Of a stretch of DNA of 64,000 nt, positions 34,424 through 45,008 are shown one piece after another. Each line of letters begins with the position of its first letter. Position 1 is the stretch's first letter. Source of the DNA: Hyaloraphidium curvatum (taxonomy: Eukaryota > Monoblepharomycota > Hyaloraphidiomycetes > Hyaloraphidiales > Hyaloraphidiaceae). The DNA lies in NCBI GenBank assembly GCA_025558095.1, contig JAIVFI010000034.1, forward strand, positions 186,001-250,000, given 5' to 3'. The notes under the pieces were generated by a model that worked only from the letters and a program-made list of their open reading frames with translations, ran no database searches and was not told where the DNA came from. The position numbers and the translations under genes were made by a program.

Positions 34424-35994
34424 ATGGACGCCGCCGCGGACGGCGGCGCCGCAATTGCGGGCCCAATGCCGCCGTTCTCCGCCGAGGAATGGGCGGCGCT
34501 GTTCCCGATGCCGCCTCGCGGCGGTACGGACCCGTCCGACGTGCCCAACGAACTGCGCGAGCTCGCGGCGCGGGTCGCGGAGGAGAGGGACGCGGCACCG
34601 CCGCTCACACGGGACGCGTTCTACGCGGGGCTCGAAGGGGCGCCGGCGGTGCGGCTACTCGCGCGACTCCGCGCGTTCCTGGCGCGAACGGTGCTGCCGC
34701 ACTACGGCCTTCTCAGACTGCTGCAGCAAGCGTTCACGCTGTTCTTCGTGGCGCTCGTGTGGATTGAGAACGATGGCCGGTTCGGTACCCGACAACTGAT
34801 CGTGGCCACGGTCGCCTACGTCTTGAGATTTGCCATTTGGGACTCGCGCGTTTTCGTCGGCTGGTTCGCCCCTTCCGAGAAAGACGTTTTTATGAGGCCC
34901 GACGACGCGACCAGCTCTGGCTCGTCTGCCGATGGCTACTTCCTTGCAGGCGTCGTCCGCTATCGCCAGATCGCGCAGGCCACCGGCACATGGCTCACCC
35001 AACATGTGCCGCGGGACTCCTTGTGCACTTGCCCGAGACCGAGCTGCACCGGGGGAGTTATCCGTGCCGTCTTCTTCTCCTACTCTGCGTCTGCCGTCTC
35101 AAGGGTGGTCGGGTACCTGTCCATTTACGTCGTGCTCTATGTTTGGACCCCTATCATCACCTTCGGCGCCTCAACCTGGTCGACGCCGTGGGCCGCCACG
35201 CTCTCGGTCGTCGGCATCGTCGTTATCTCGGTAATGGTGGCCATTGTGATCCTGGGAGGGGATGCCCGTAATGCGGCGGTGTCAGGGCTCGATACTAGAA
35301 TGCGCCGTCGCGCCGCCCAACGTTGTCTGGACGACTTGCTTGGACGACTCCATGACGCTCTCGCCCGCCCAGACGGGCCATGGAAGCCGCGTGATGCCAA
35401 GACGGAGCCCTATATGGCACTGCACGCTGCGCTTATCATGACCTGGAGGCAGACAAAAGCGGGTGCAGACGCCCGCCGCGCCGTTGCCTGGGCGGGTTTG
35501 CTTGGGGATTCGGTTGGGCTCCTCATTGTTACTGTGGGTTGCGGTGGCAAAACGTTCTTGAGGATCTGCGGACTCTGACGGCCCGTTCGCAGATCGGATC
35601 CTCTTGCATTCCCGCCAACCTACTCGCCGGGGTTCTGTTCCTTCTCTTGTTCTTGCTCGTCTTTGAAATCTCGGTCCTGGCCGCCGCCAACACTTCCCCC
35701 GACCGCATCGCCGCCCTGTACCGCTCCGCCTCGCACTCCCTCCGCTCCATCGGCGCCTCCGCCTCCGCCCGCGGCCGAACCGACCTCGCCACCTCCGCCC
35801 TTTGGCACGAGCGAATACTCACAGGCTTTGCTGACGTCGATCCGTATCGCGTCCGCGCGTTCGGCGTGCCCGTAACATACGATCTCACGCGCACGATCGT
35901 GGCGACGCTCTTCACCCTCGGGGTCGGGCTCTGGAGCGTGCTGCGTGGCGCTGGGGTGGGCGTGACGATCGAGATGGTGTGCCCAGTAAGTTGA
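34424..35994 (+). CDS. Seven-span membrane protein, candidate GRL-like receptor (member A)
   Basis: A 503-residue multi-pass protein with one intron (35534-35592). Predicted spans lie at about residues 95-115, 121-140, 212-240, 259-278, 352-372, 377-398 and 470-490, with no N-terminal signal peptide. The N-terminus holds the family motif SAEEWAALFPMP. The loop between spans 2 and 3 carries C201-T-C203-P-R-P-S-C208. Between spans 4 and 5 there is a long charged helical segment with EPYMALHAALIMTWR. Span 6 follows SSCIPANLL, and span 7 is preceded by RAFGVPVTYDLTRTIVATLF. It ends VCPVS. The long fourth loop and terminal last helix match the layout of gustatory-receptor-like/DUF3537 proteins; that homology is my inference. 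Family members are at 59787-61279 and 61367-62890. Confidence 0.7.
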
Positions 35995-36146
35995 CGCTCG
36001 GCAGACGGGTTCGGATGAATTGGAGCTCAGCCTAGTTTACCGCTGTCTCAGTCCGCGGCATCTACTGGGTGACGCACCCGCTGCTTCACTAAGTGCAAAC
36101 AATTGAGGAGAGATGGCAGCGGCCTTCGGAGCTCCACTGCCACGGC

Positions 36147-37220
36147 ATGTGCCTCGACGCGCGGAGCTTTTGCATACGGCGCACGTGCGCTCATTGCGAG
36201 CGGCCCGGCGCCGAGCGCGCTTGCACCGCCTGCGGCTCGGTCCTCTACTGCAACAGGAGCTGCCAGCGCGAGCACTGGAAGGCGCACGCCCCCCTCTGCG
36301 CGGCGCTCAAGTGGCCGGTCGATTTCGCGTTCGTGCTTTCGCAAAGGATCAGCGCTACGCGGCCCGGTGGCTTCAGCTGCCCGATTTCCGAGCTGCTGGA
36401 CGATGCGGACTCGGCTTTCGGGTGCTTCGTCATGCTCCGGGTCCAGGTGGGCGGCGTCAAGACGGATTGGTCCGTCGAGGTGCTGCTGGACAAGGGCAAG
36501 GCGCACTGGCACGTTAAGGGCAAATGCCACCACCACATCTTCGGAAGCGCGACCAAGGAGACCGATGACGTGGCGGCCGCGCAGGACTCGGGCTCGGAAG
36601 GATCGACCTCGTCGGATTCGGAGGAATCGACGGCTGCCTCGGAAGCTTCCAACAACGGCTCGGAATTGGACAAATCTGACGAAGGATCTGACGAAGGATC
36701 GGCCGATACTGCGGCCCGAGAGCTCGCGGAGAAGGAGCGCGAGCGAGCCCTCAAGGTCCTCTCCATCCTCGGCCTCTCCGCCCCCCTGGCCTCATCCACC
36801 CCGTTCGTCGCCACCTCGCCTCTCCCCTTCTTCCCGGGGCCCAAGAACCAGGCCCGCTGCCGCCCGCCGGCGAACAGCGGCAAGGAAGAAGGCCTCAGCA
36901 AACGCGAAGCCCTGCTCGCCCCTATCCCGACCGACCTGCCCGCCCGCCCGACGAGCTATGCCATGCCGCCGACTGCCGAGATGTTCAACTGTCCCGGTGG
37001 TGCTCCGCTGTTTGCCAAGAAGGGGGATGCGGTGGCGTCGGCGTGGTTCGCTGCGGCGGAGGTCGGAAACGTGCTCAGGATGGCAGAAGAGGAGAGGGCG
37101 GCGCTGGTGGAGGTTAATCTGCGCACGGGGATCTCCAGGGTCCTGGTGAGGGAGGGGTGGAAGGTCCTGAGGCTCGCGGAGGGCGTGGTGGAGGCGCTGA
37201 GGGAGGCGATCGCTGCTTGA
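36147..37220 (+). CDS. MYND-type zinc-finger protein
   Basis: About 357 residues with an N-terminal MYND finger: CAHCERPGAERACTACGSV, then LYCNRSCQREHWKAHAPLC, which supplies the C-x2-C / C-x2-C / C-x3-C / H-x3-C zinc ligands. MYND domains bind proline-rich partner peptides. After the finger comes a conserved-looking region, a highly acidic Ser/Glu/Asp tract (residues about 145-215, probably disordered) and a C-terminal globular part. No SET domain is present, so a methyltransferase role is unlikely. The in-frame ATG at 36147 is the first that keeps all zinc ligands; the reading frame is open upstream, so the true start could lie in an upstream exon. Confidence 0.72.
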   Translation: MCLDARSFCIRRTCAHCERPGAERACTACGSVLYCNRSCQREHWKAHAPLCAALKWPVDFAFVLSQRISATRPGGFSCPISELLDDADSAFGCFVMLRVQVGGVKTDWSVEVLLDKGKAHWHVKGKCHHHIFGSATKETDDVAAAQDSGSEGSTSSDSEESTAASEASNNGSELDKSDEGSDEGSADTAARELAEKERERALKVLSILGLSAPLASSTPFVATSPLPFFPGPKNQARCRPPANSGKEEGLSKREALLAPIPTDLPARPTSYAMPPTAEMFNCPGGAPLFAKKGDAVASAWFAAAEVGNVLRMAEEERAALVEVNLRTGISRVLVREGWKVLRLAEGVVEALREAIAA

Positions 37221-38247
37221 GTGCCCGGGCCGGTTCGGAGTGCGTCTTCTGACAGATCCGTTTGAGTAGCTTACCATCGTAGCAGTAGATTGATTTCATG
37301 CTTTTCGGCCCTCTTGCACGGTTCATAGCGGTCCTCACCGAGGAGGATGGAAGGGAGCGAGGAATCGAGGTAGGGGAAGGACATGGAGCGGTCCCTTCCT
37401 CTTCTCAATTCCATTTCAACTGCCTATACTCTGTCTCGAGATTGCTCACGGGCCAGAGACAGTGAGGGGCTGAAGGAAACGCCCCGCGCACCCACTTGCC
37501 ACGCCTTCCTAGCGCGATCGGCCGGGCAGTCTGAACGGCAGGGGCGAGCTGGGCTTCCCGCGCACGCAGATGCATTGCGGCAATTGTGAATGATCCGCCT
37601 ACATTGTCCAGGGCGCATTTCGAGAGGTTGAGTCCCGGACCCAATGAGGTCGCGCACCGTTCAGGGTCCTGCGGCCGACATGCCGACAAACGTATCCCCC
37701 CGTCGGCAAGCGCGTGGGAGCGAAGGGCGCGGAAACCAAGCGGCGGAAAGAGTTTCTGGGAAGTGCTAGTCTATAGCTGGTGTGATCCGAGCCGGCATTC
37801 GCGCGCCCATTGGTCATTGGCGGCACGACATGACGCGGGTTCCGAGGTGGGGGACAGTCTACGGAAGGGTGGCCATCGGCGGGCCGGCAGCCGCTTTCGG
37901 GCCCAGCTTTATTCCCCGAGGGACATGAAACTTCACGCTTGCTTTGCGCGGTGTCAAATTGCGCCTTCGTGGGGCACCGAGTCGGGGCAATGATGTGCGT
38001 GTATGGCGCGATCGATCGGGCGCCCGGGGGAAAACCGCCGAGACCGCCGTCCATAGGGGAGGGAAGGCTACTCCGACGCCGGCTGCAATTCGGAACCAAC
38101 TCTGATAACGTTGTCCGGCAGTCCGAGCTGGGATTCGGCGACGTACCAGGTGTGCGGGAATGAGCTGCGCTTTTGGAAATATTGGCCCACGGCGGCTGCG
38201 GGTCCACGCGGTCCCGACTCGCTCGTGACCTTCCTCTCCCCCGCAAC
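37221..38247. other. Long region without a supported gene
   Basis: About 1 kb between the MYND gene and a small membrane-protein gene. Open frames on both strands are present but have no domain, no signal peptide and no matching splice sites. I looked for a tRNA arm near 37630 (ggttgagtcccgg) and did not find a cloverleaf. Confidence 0.45.
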
Positions 38248-38731
38248 ATGCCGACAAAAGCGCTCGAGGCGGCGGTTCCGCCTCTGCCGCCTGCGACGCC
38301 GCCGCCGCCGTACTCGCTGCGCGACGAGGAGCCGCGGCGGAGGGCGTGGCGGCGCGCGCTGTCGCTGATGACGCTGGCCGCCCTGCTCGTCGCCGGCTTC
38401 CTCCTCGGAATGGCCGTCGAGCGCGAGGTAACCCCCGCGAACCGCGGCATTAAACACATCGCTAACCGCATCGTACGTCTCCGCCCCGCCGCGGCGCCCG
38501 CACGCCCCCGCGCAGCTGGCCGCCCGCCGCGACCCGGACCCGCCGCCGGCAGACAACAACTTCGTCGCCGCGCTGTCGGCCTCGCTGCCGCCGCCCGCGT
38601 ACTGCCCGCTGCATCGCACCGCACACGGCCGCCACTCGGCCGCGGGCTGGACAATCGAAGTAACCACCGAGATCGACGGGTCCGAAGGGCCCCAGGTGTA
38701 CAGGCTGGGTAGCGACAATCGCGCCCTCTGA
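38248..38731 (+). CDS. Small single-span membrane protein
   Basis: A 146-residue two-exon gene of unknown function. Exon 1 (38248-38472) encodes a proline-rich start (PPLPPATPPPPYSLRDEE), a basic stretch (RRRAWRRALS) and one membrane helix (LMTLAALLVAGFLLGMAV), a type II topology by the positive-inside rule. A 43-bp intron (38473-38515, GTACGT...CGCAG) leads to exon 2, which encodes a globular lumenal part with AYCPLHR, AAGWTIEVTTEIDG and VYRLG before the stop. Both exons are in phase 0 and the total length is a multiple of three. PPPPY could be a WW-domain ligand. Confidence 0.6.
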
Positions 38732-38992
38732 GCGGACAGCAGTCATTGTACGGACGCATCAGTGCTGGCCGCCGCCGAGGGTCGTGGCTGCCGCGCCAAT
38801 GGCGCCGTTTGGATGGCTTGCTGGCTTCATCAGCTTCTCGTCTCCCGTCTCACTCATTCCCGGACTCGGACTTCTCTGTTCATTTTGGATTGGGTCCCGC
38901 TAATGGGACCCCGCTGTAACTACTGTGTGTCTTACCCCCGTGTACATTAGCAGGCCCCACGGTTCGGCCAACCTTGTACAGATCGTTGATGA

Positions 38993-41900
38993 TCAAGATC
39001 CTTTCTCCTCCCCACCTGCCCCCCGGCACGCGCCCAGCCGCTCATCGAACCACGCCATGATCAGCTCGTACAGCTCCCGGGTCGCCTTGCCCCCTTGCGC
39101 GGCCATCGAGTGGTCGGAATCCGGGAACGGCTGGGCGCGCCACGCGGAGGCCGGCACGCCGTTCTGGACCAGGCGCGCCAGCAGCGCCGCCGCGTTCTGG
39201 AAGTGCACGTTGTCTGCCCGGGATCCGTCTCAGCTTTGCCGTCGCCTCTGGAGCCCGCACGACCGGGGAGACTCACCGTCCGCGGTCCCGTGGGCGATCA
39301 GCGTCCCCCCTCTTGCCCATCCCTGCCCCTCGCCCTTGACGATCCCCTCCTCGTAACCACTGGCGTTCTCCGTGGGCATACCCAGGTACCTCTCCGCGTA
39401 CGCACTATCATATAGCCGCCAATCCGTCACGGGCGCCACCGCCGCCGCTGCCCGGAAGAACCCGGTGTCGCTCTCGACCACCTTGAGCGTCAGGTAACCC
39501 CCGAAGCTCCATCCCCAGAGCGCCATCCTCCCGGCATCCACGTACGGCAGGCGCGCCAGCTCCCCCGCGGCGCGGAGCACGTCGCGCGCCTCGAGCTGGC
39601 CGAGGCGGCCCGCCACGGCGGACTGGAAAGCGCGCCCGCGGCCGAAGGTGCCCCTGCCGTCGACGGCAAACACGACGAAGGGGTCGGAGGGGTCCGAGGC
39701 GAGGGCTGCGTGGAAGCCCAGGGCGAAGGAGGGGGAGGCGGCCTGCGAAGCCGGCCCGCCATAAACCCGGACGAGCGCGCGGTATCTGGTCGCCCCCGTG
39801 GGCTCGAAGCCGGGCGGGCGGAGTTCGGTGGCGGAGACGACGATGGCGGGGTCACGGTCGGTGGCCGGGAGGGGAAGCTCGAAGGTGCGGAGGCTCGGGA
39901 GGTCGAAGTCCTCGAGGGCGAGGCGCAAGGGAGCGTTGAGCTCGCCGGGAATCCGGGCGCCAGAGCCAGCGAGGCGGATGATTTCGGTAAAGGGAATCGA
40001 AGGGCCGAGGTACGAGAGGGGGAGGTACTCCCCGCGCGGGGATAATCTGCGCACGAAGAAGCAAGAAGGTGGCATGGCCGCGGCGTTGCGGGGCGCGATG
40101 TGGCGGGAGGCCGACAGGGAGCCCGTCAGTGATTGTAGAATAGAATGACCCGACTTCCCCTGCCGGAGCGGGAACGATGGCGGCTCGTCCGATTGCGAGA
40201 GCAGCCGCAGGCGGGGTCGATCGCCGTGCTGCCGATCCTCGAGGTTGACAGTCCACACGTGACGCTCCATTCCCGACACCGCCACAACCGGCGCCGCGTA
40301 CGCCTCCGGCGTGAGCGTTGCCTCGATCACGAGCTCCGTGCCGTTGGAAAAGCCGGCGATCGCCGTCGCGTCCCACCCGCTGCCCCAAGTGATCCAGCGG
40401 TCCACGCCCTTGGACCGCGGCGACTCGACCAGGGCGACGTGCTGCCGTCCGTCACCTGGCCTCGTGGCCAGAAACGCGTGCCGCCCGCTGCCGAGCATCA
40501 CAGGCGGGCCGAGCTCGACCCACGCCCCGTCCTCTGCCGCAAACTCGCGCACCGCAGCCGCAACCCACATCCCCTTCCCCGTGTCCCACGATACCAGGAG
40601 CTCCTTGATCGTTAGCTGCACCCTGTCCGCAGTCCGCAGCAGCAGCTCGGCGCCGCCTTCCTCCCTCCAATCTCCTTTCAGCTCGCCGGGGTACCAAGCC
40701 GCCTCGAGCACGTAAAAGTCTGTGCCGCCCCATGCCTCCTCGATCCCAAAGACCCTGCCCAGCAGCCCCCCGCCCCCGAACCCGCGGTCCCAGATCCACA
40801 TCCCAACGCTTGGATTCGCCGTGCCCGCCTTCGGGTACCGGAGCTCGACGGTCTCGGGGTACTGCGCCGTGCCGTAGATGGGTATCTCCACCGTGCCGAC
40901 CTGCCCGACGTCGGTCCGCAGGAAGGCCATGAGCGGCGCAGAAGGGTGCGGCCATAGCGCCGACGTGCGTTCGAAGATCTCCTCCTCGTAGAGCCAGTCC
41001 GCAACGCCGTTGTACACGGTCGGCGAGCCGTCGTTGGTGACGGGAAACGGTTGGCCTAAAGGTAGAGCGAGCTCGTGCACGTTGTTCCCGGCGACAAATA
41101 CGAGGTGCGGCGAAGAAGGGTGGAACTCTGCATGCTGGATCCGCATGTTGGCGGCGTCCGAGGTTTCGTTGCCGAGCACGGGGAAACAGCTGCCCGAGCC
41201 TTGAAGGGAGACGGGGCACACAAAGTAGTTGGAAGCGTGGGAGTGCCGCCGGCGCTTTTCGCGGCGGGTTTCGATCAGGAGCAAGATGCCAAGATCGGCA
41301 TAGCTCGGCGAGGGGACGAAAGAAGTCACGCCAGCTCGTGAGTCTCCGTCGGCCTTTCGGGACACGATGAGGAGAGGTCAACGAGGAGTCCGTTTGGTCC
41401 TCACCGCTTTGGGTAGCTGCTCGCTCCGCAGCACCACCCGCAGCTCCCCGTCCCTCTCCGGCACCCACTCATCGCCCTCTTTCCCGCTCCATATCCGCCC
41501 GTCCCCGGCGTTTCCGAGCACGAAATCCCCACTCGTTGCGTTCTGGACGAGGTAGTAACCGTCGCGGTCGTTCCACTCCACCCAGACGACCCCCGGGGTG
41601 CCCGCAGAGGGAAAGGCGGGATCAAACGCGTCCGAGAGGGTGTACCGTCGGCGCGTTCCGTTGACAGGCGGTCGCACAGGGGCTTGAGACGTCGATGACA
41701 GGTCTCGTTGTGCGAAGAAACCTGCGGTCGTGGCGGTCCACCTTGGCATAGAGCCCCAGACTCCTTACGAAGACACGCCAACGCACCTAGCAAATGCGAC
41801 AACGCGAAGCCGATTGCGGTTCCCGCGACAAGGAGGACGAGTGCCTCGATCCGCGTCCCGCGCCAGCGGGGTTTCCACCACCGCCGCGACCGCGCGATTA

Positions 41901-42204
41901 CCGGTCCCAGCAAACCGAACCGCGCGTCCAAGGCGTCCGTCTTCGTGAGAAGCGCGTCTCCGCCGAAGTCGACGTCGACGAACGCGTCGCGGCCCAAGAG
42001 AGGCGATGACGCGTCGCTCGCGACTTCGTCGGCAGAGGTCCGGAACAGACCGCGACGCGCTTCCGGTGGCGACCTGGTCTTCATGGGGACCAGAGAGCTC
42101 GCCTCGCCGCGTTCCGAGGAGACTGCGGCCATGTTTGGGGCTGACCGCTCGGAGGAATCGGAGTTCCGAGCGGCCAGCAAGGGAACGTCGCGCCGCAGAT
42201 CCAT
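38993..42204 (-). CDS. Dipeptidyl aminopeptidase (DPP IV/DAP2-like, S9B), type II membrane
   Basis: A 1016-residue membrane peptidase that removes X-Pro/X-Ala dipeptides from N-termini. Exon 1 (41769-42204) gives a cytoplasmic tail and a signal-anchor helix (ALVLLVAGTAIGFALSHLL), as in fungal Ste13/Dap2. The propeller domain has the substrate-binding VADWLYEEE double-glutamate loop. The catalytic domain has GWSFGGY (nucleophile Ser), GTADDNVHFQN (Asp, assembled across an intron) and DSDHSM (His), so the triad is complete. Introns are 41722-41768, 41354-41404 and 39214-39276. The acceptor of the second intron is less certain. It is paired head-to-head with an SDR gene across 49 bp. Confidence 0.9.
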
Positions 42205-42253
42205 CGCGTCGAATCACCTTCGGTCTGTCTCCCTTGCCCATCGCGGCTTGGAA
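42205..42253. promoter_or_regulatory. 49-bp bidirectional promoter
   Basis: Start codons of the dipeptidyl aminopeptidase (minus) and the SDR-like gene (plus) are only 49 bases apart. Transcription start sites must be inside or beyond the opposing leaders, so the two transcripts probably overlap at their 5' ends or have very short leaders. Confidence 0.5.
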
Positions 42254-43057
42254 ATGGCTCCTGTCATCATCGTTGCGGGTGCCGGCCCCGGTATCTCCGC
42301 TGGCGTCGCCGAGAAGTGGGCGGCGAACGGACACAATGTCGCGCTCCTTTCGCGAACCCAGTCGAAGCTCGACGAGATGGCCAAAGGTGGGATTCTGTGA
42401 AGAACTAGGGCCGCGATCAAGTGACAATGCTCCTGCGAGCAGAGATCGGTGCCAAGAGCCCGGGCGTGAAGGTCAAAGGCTTCGCCGTGGACCTCAGCGA
42501 CAGCAACGCCGTTGCAGAGGTCCTGGAGATCGTCAAGAGCGATCTCGGACCCGTCAGCGTCATCCACTGGAACGCGTTCGGCCCCTCCAAGAGCCTCCTC
42601 GCGGCGACTCCCGAGGACATCTCTTCGACCATGACCGTAGCCGTCAGCAACCTTCTGGTCGCCGTGCAGAAATGCCTTCCCGATCTTGAGGCAGCCAAGG
42701 GCGGCGTCCTGATAACTGGTGGCGGGCTGTCGCTCGAAACCGACGGCAGTGTGACCATGGCCGTCAACTACGGTATCGGCACGCTGGCGCTCGCCAAGGC
42801 GGTTCAGCGGAAAATGACCCACATTCTCCATGTCGATCTCGAGAAGAAGGGGATCTACGTGGCGGAGGTCACCGTCTGCGGCGCTGTCAAAGGTGGGCTG
42901 ACACCGTCACGTGCGCATCTTCATGCTTGAACCTGCTTCTTCAGGGACGCCGTTCGCCGGACCGGAGGGCGGGATCCCGAGGGAAAAGATCGCGGACTTG
43001 TTCTGGGATCTCTACTCGGCACGGGACCCGAAAGTGTGGAACAAGCCCATCATGTGA
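42254..43057 (+). CDS. SDR-family oxidoreductase, atypical
   Basis: A 231-residue Rossmann-fold protein in three exons (introns 42387-42442 and 42893-42944). The N-terminus MAPVIIVAGAGPGISAGVA carries the glycine-rich nucleotide loop, followed by VALLSRTQSKLDEMA (NADP-type basic residues after strand 2) and FAVDLSD. The usual N-N-A-G is replaced by HWNAFGP. At the catalytic position it has ITGGGLSLE and later NYGIGTLALAKAVQ, so the Y-x3-K pair is only partly conserved (Y-G-I-G-T). The enzyme may be divergent or inactive. For the first intron a second acceptor four bases upstream would add one alanine. Confidence 0.75.
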
Positions 43058-43097
43058 TCGGTGTTGCAATCGATCTGCTTTTGGCCCCCCTCTGGAG

Positions 43098-44848
43098 CTA
43101 CTTGCCGGCAGCCTTGAGCTTTTCAACGCACTTGACCACCTCCGTGACCAACGCGACATTCCTCCAGTCCCCGCCCAGCCCAGCAAGCAGCTTGTTCTGG
43201 ACGTAACCGACGGAAATCTTGTGGTTCTTCTCCCACTGGAAGAGCATGCCACCGTACCTAGAAACAGTCAGCGACAGTCAAGCGAGCGCGGGAATGCACT
43301 CACCCGAACCATCCTCGCCACTCCCAGCCCTCGCCGATCTGGTCCTCAGAGTACAGGCTCTTGGGAGGCTGGACTGTGATGTCGTACCGACTCTGCGGGA
43401 TCTTCTTGCCCGCGGGTCCCTTTGCCCAACCCCCGACGAGGTAGTTGTTCATTTGGCCAAGGCACATGTCGACGAGATCCTTCGTTCGCGGGTCTTCTTC
43501 CTCGGCTTTTGCCAGTGTCTTGGGAGAAATGAAGTCCGGGAGCTCGGGAAGGGAGCCGCCGTTGGCCATGAGCGCGCCGAGTTTGGCCAGCTTCGAGACG
43601 TCATGAGCACGGCCCAGGAGAAGAAGCGTGAAAAGCCCACCGATTTCGCGTTGGTAACGTGGTATCCGCTGGGGACCTCGGCAGTCAAACCCCACTTGTT
43701 GTTGGAGCCCACGGTTGTTTCGTTCGCCGGCGAGTCAGGAAGGCGCGGGATCGACTGGATCAGAGCCTTGTAGAACCGGCCGTTGGGGTCGCCGCCGGCG
43801 ATCTTCATCATCCCTGTGAGACCGGGGTGCTCAAAGACCTGCGACGTCGACGGGAGGAGGGACTCGGGGAGGCCGCAGTGGAGCTGTGTGCCGAGGGCGG
43901 GGTTGACCTTCTCGCGGAGGATCCGTCCGTTGGTTTCCTTCTTGTCGGTCACCCGCCGCACGAGCCTGTGATTAGCCATGGAAGTTAGGCCAGGCGCGAG
44001 GACGTTGCAGAGGTTGCGTACTCGTTGAGGTACCACTGTTGGACAGGGAGCAACAATGAGCAGCGGACAAGACGCTGCAGACGGACACTCTCACCCCGCG
44101 CGTAATGGCATGGTCTGGCGTCGAAAGCGCAGCGGTATAGTCAGGTGAAGCGTCGTCGCAACGAGTCTTCGCAACTCACAGCTCTTGACGAGCTTGCCGT
44201 CGTTGTTGTGCTTTTGCCGAGCCACCTTCGCCGCGAGCTTGTCCAGATCGTGCAGCTCCTCCTTGGTCGGCACGTTCTCAAGGTCCAAATGCTCCACCCC
44301 GCCACTGTGCATCAGGAGATCCCGAACCAGCACGCCTTCCTTGCCGCCCTGGGCGAATTCGGGCCAGTAGTGCGCCACAGGCTTGTCGTAGTCCAGCAAG
44401 CCACGGCTGACGAGGTGTGCAATGGTAATGGCCATGATCTGGAAGGTGGGAGGCAGGAGTCGTGAGCGGCCGAAGGGGGACAACATCTTGCAGACTCCCT
44501 ACGGTCTTCCCGGCAGAGTGAATGACCTGGATCGTGTCCTCCGTGTACGGCTTGGTCTTTTCCTCGTCGCACCAGCTGTTCACAGTGCGCGTTAGCCGCT
44601 TGTCCCCACTCGCTGTCTCCCGGGCGTTCACGCACCCGGCCGTCAAGGAAACGACCTCTTTCCCGTCCACGAAAACCACGAAGGATGAGCCGAGCTCTTG
44701 TTCATCATTCGGATGGGGTTCGAAGTGCTTCACGAACACGTCCTTGACCGATTCGAAGCCAGGCGCCCTAAAGGGAGGCAACGTTGAACTTCGAGCGCTC
44801 CCGGGGATCCCGACAAACCAACACTCGGGCCACGAGATTTGTAGCCAT
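43098..44848 (-). CDS. Serine beta-lactamase-like hydrolase (class C/LACTB type)
   Basis: A penicillin-binding/beta-lactamase-fold hydrolase of the kind found in animals, fungi and protists, probably an esterase or peptidase rather than a resistance enzyme. Reading the exons gives GSSFVVFVDGKEVVSLTAG, the S-x-x-K nucleophile motif HSAGKT just before an intron, AITIAHLVSRGLLDYDKPVA, LLMHSGG, then YHAITRGWYLNE assembled from tiny exons of 20 and 14 bases (YxN-type site), LHCGLPESL and a C-terminal GYGGMLFQWEKN. Introns placed: 44439-44502, 44115-44179, 44036-44094, 43966-44021, 43591-43640, 43258-43303. The first exon is uncertain: the ATG at 44848 needs an intron whose phase I could not match to the acceptor at 44768. 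Confidence 0.78.
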
Positions 44849-45008
44849 GGCAATCGATGTGTGTCCTGGCCCTGCCGTCGGAAGCCGTCTTCTTGAAACG
44901 TGAGTCGGGGGATCGCCACAAGGTGCCGCTTTGCCGCACCCCCCGCCGCGGGCGCGCGCGTCCCGGCACGGGACCAAAGAACCGCAACGGCAATCCCCCG
45001 GCCCCGCG

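Noticed and set aside
36113-36517. An ATG at 36113 as start of the MYND gene
   Set aside because: That frame does not encode the zinc ligands and runs only 134 codons; the MYND frame's first in-frame ATG is 36147.
37600-37680. Possible tRNA T-arm (ggttgagtcccgg)
   Set aside because: Lacks the TTC of the T-loop, and no anticodon or acceptor stem pairs around it.
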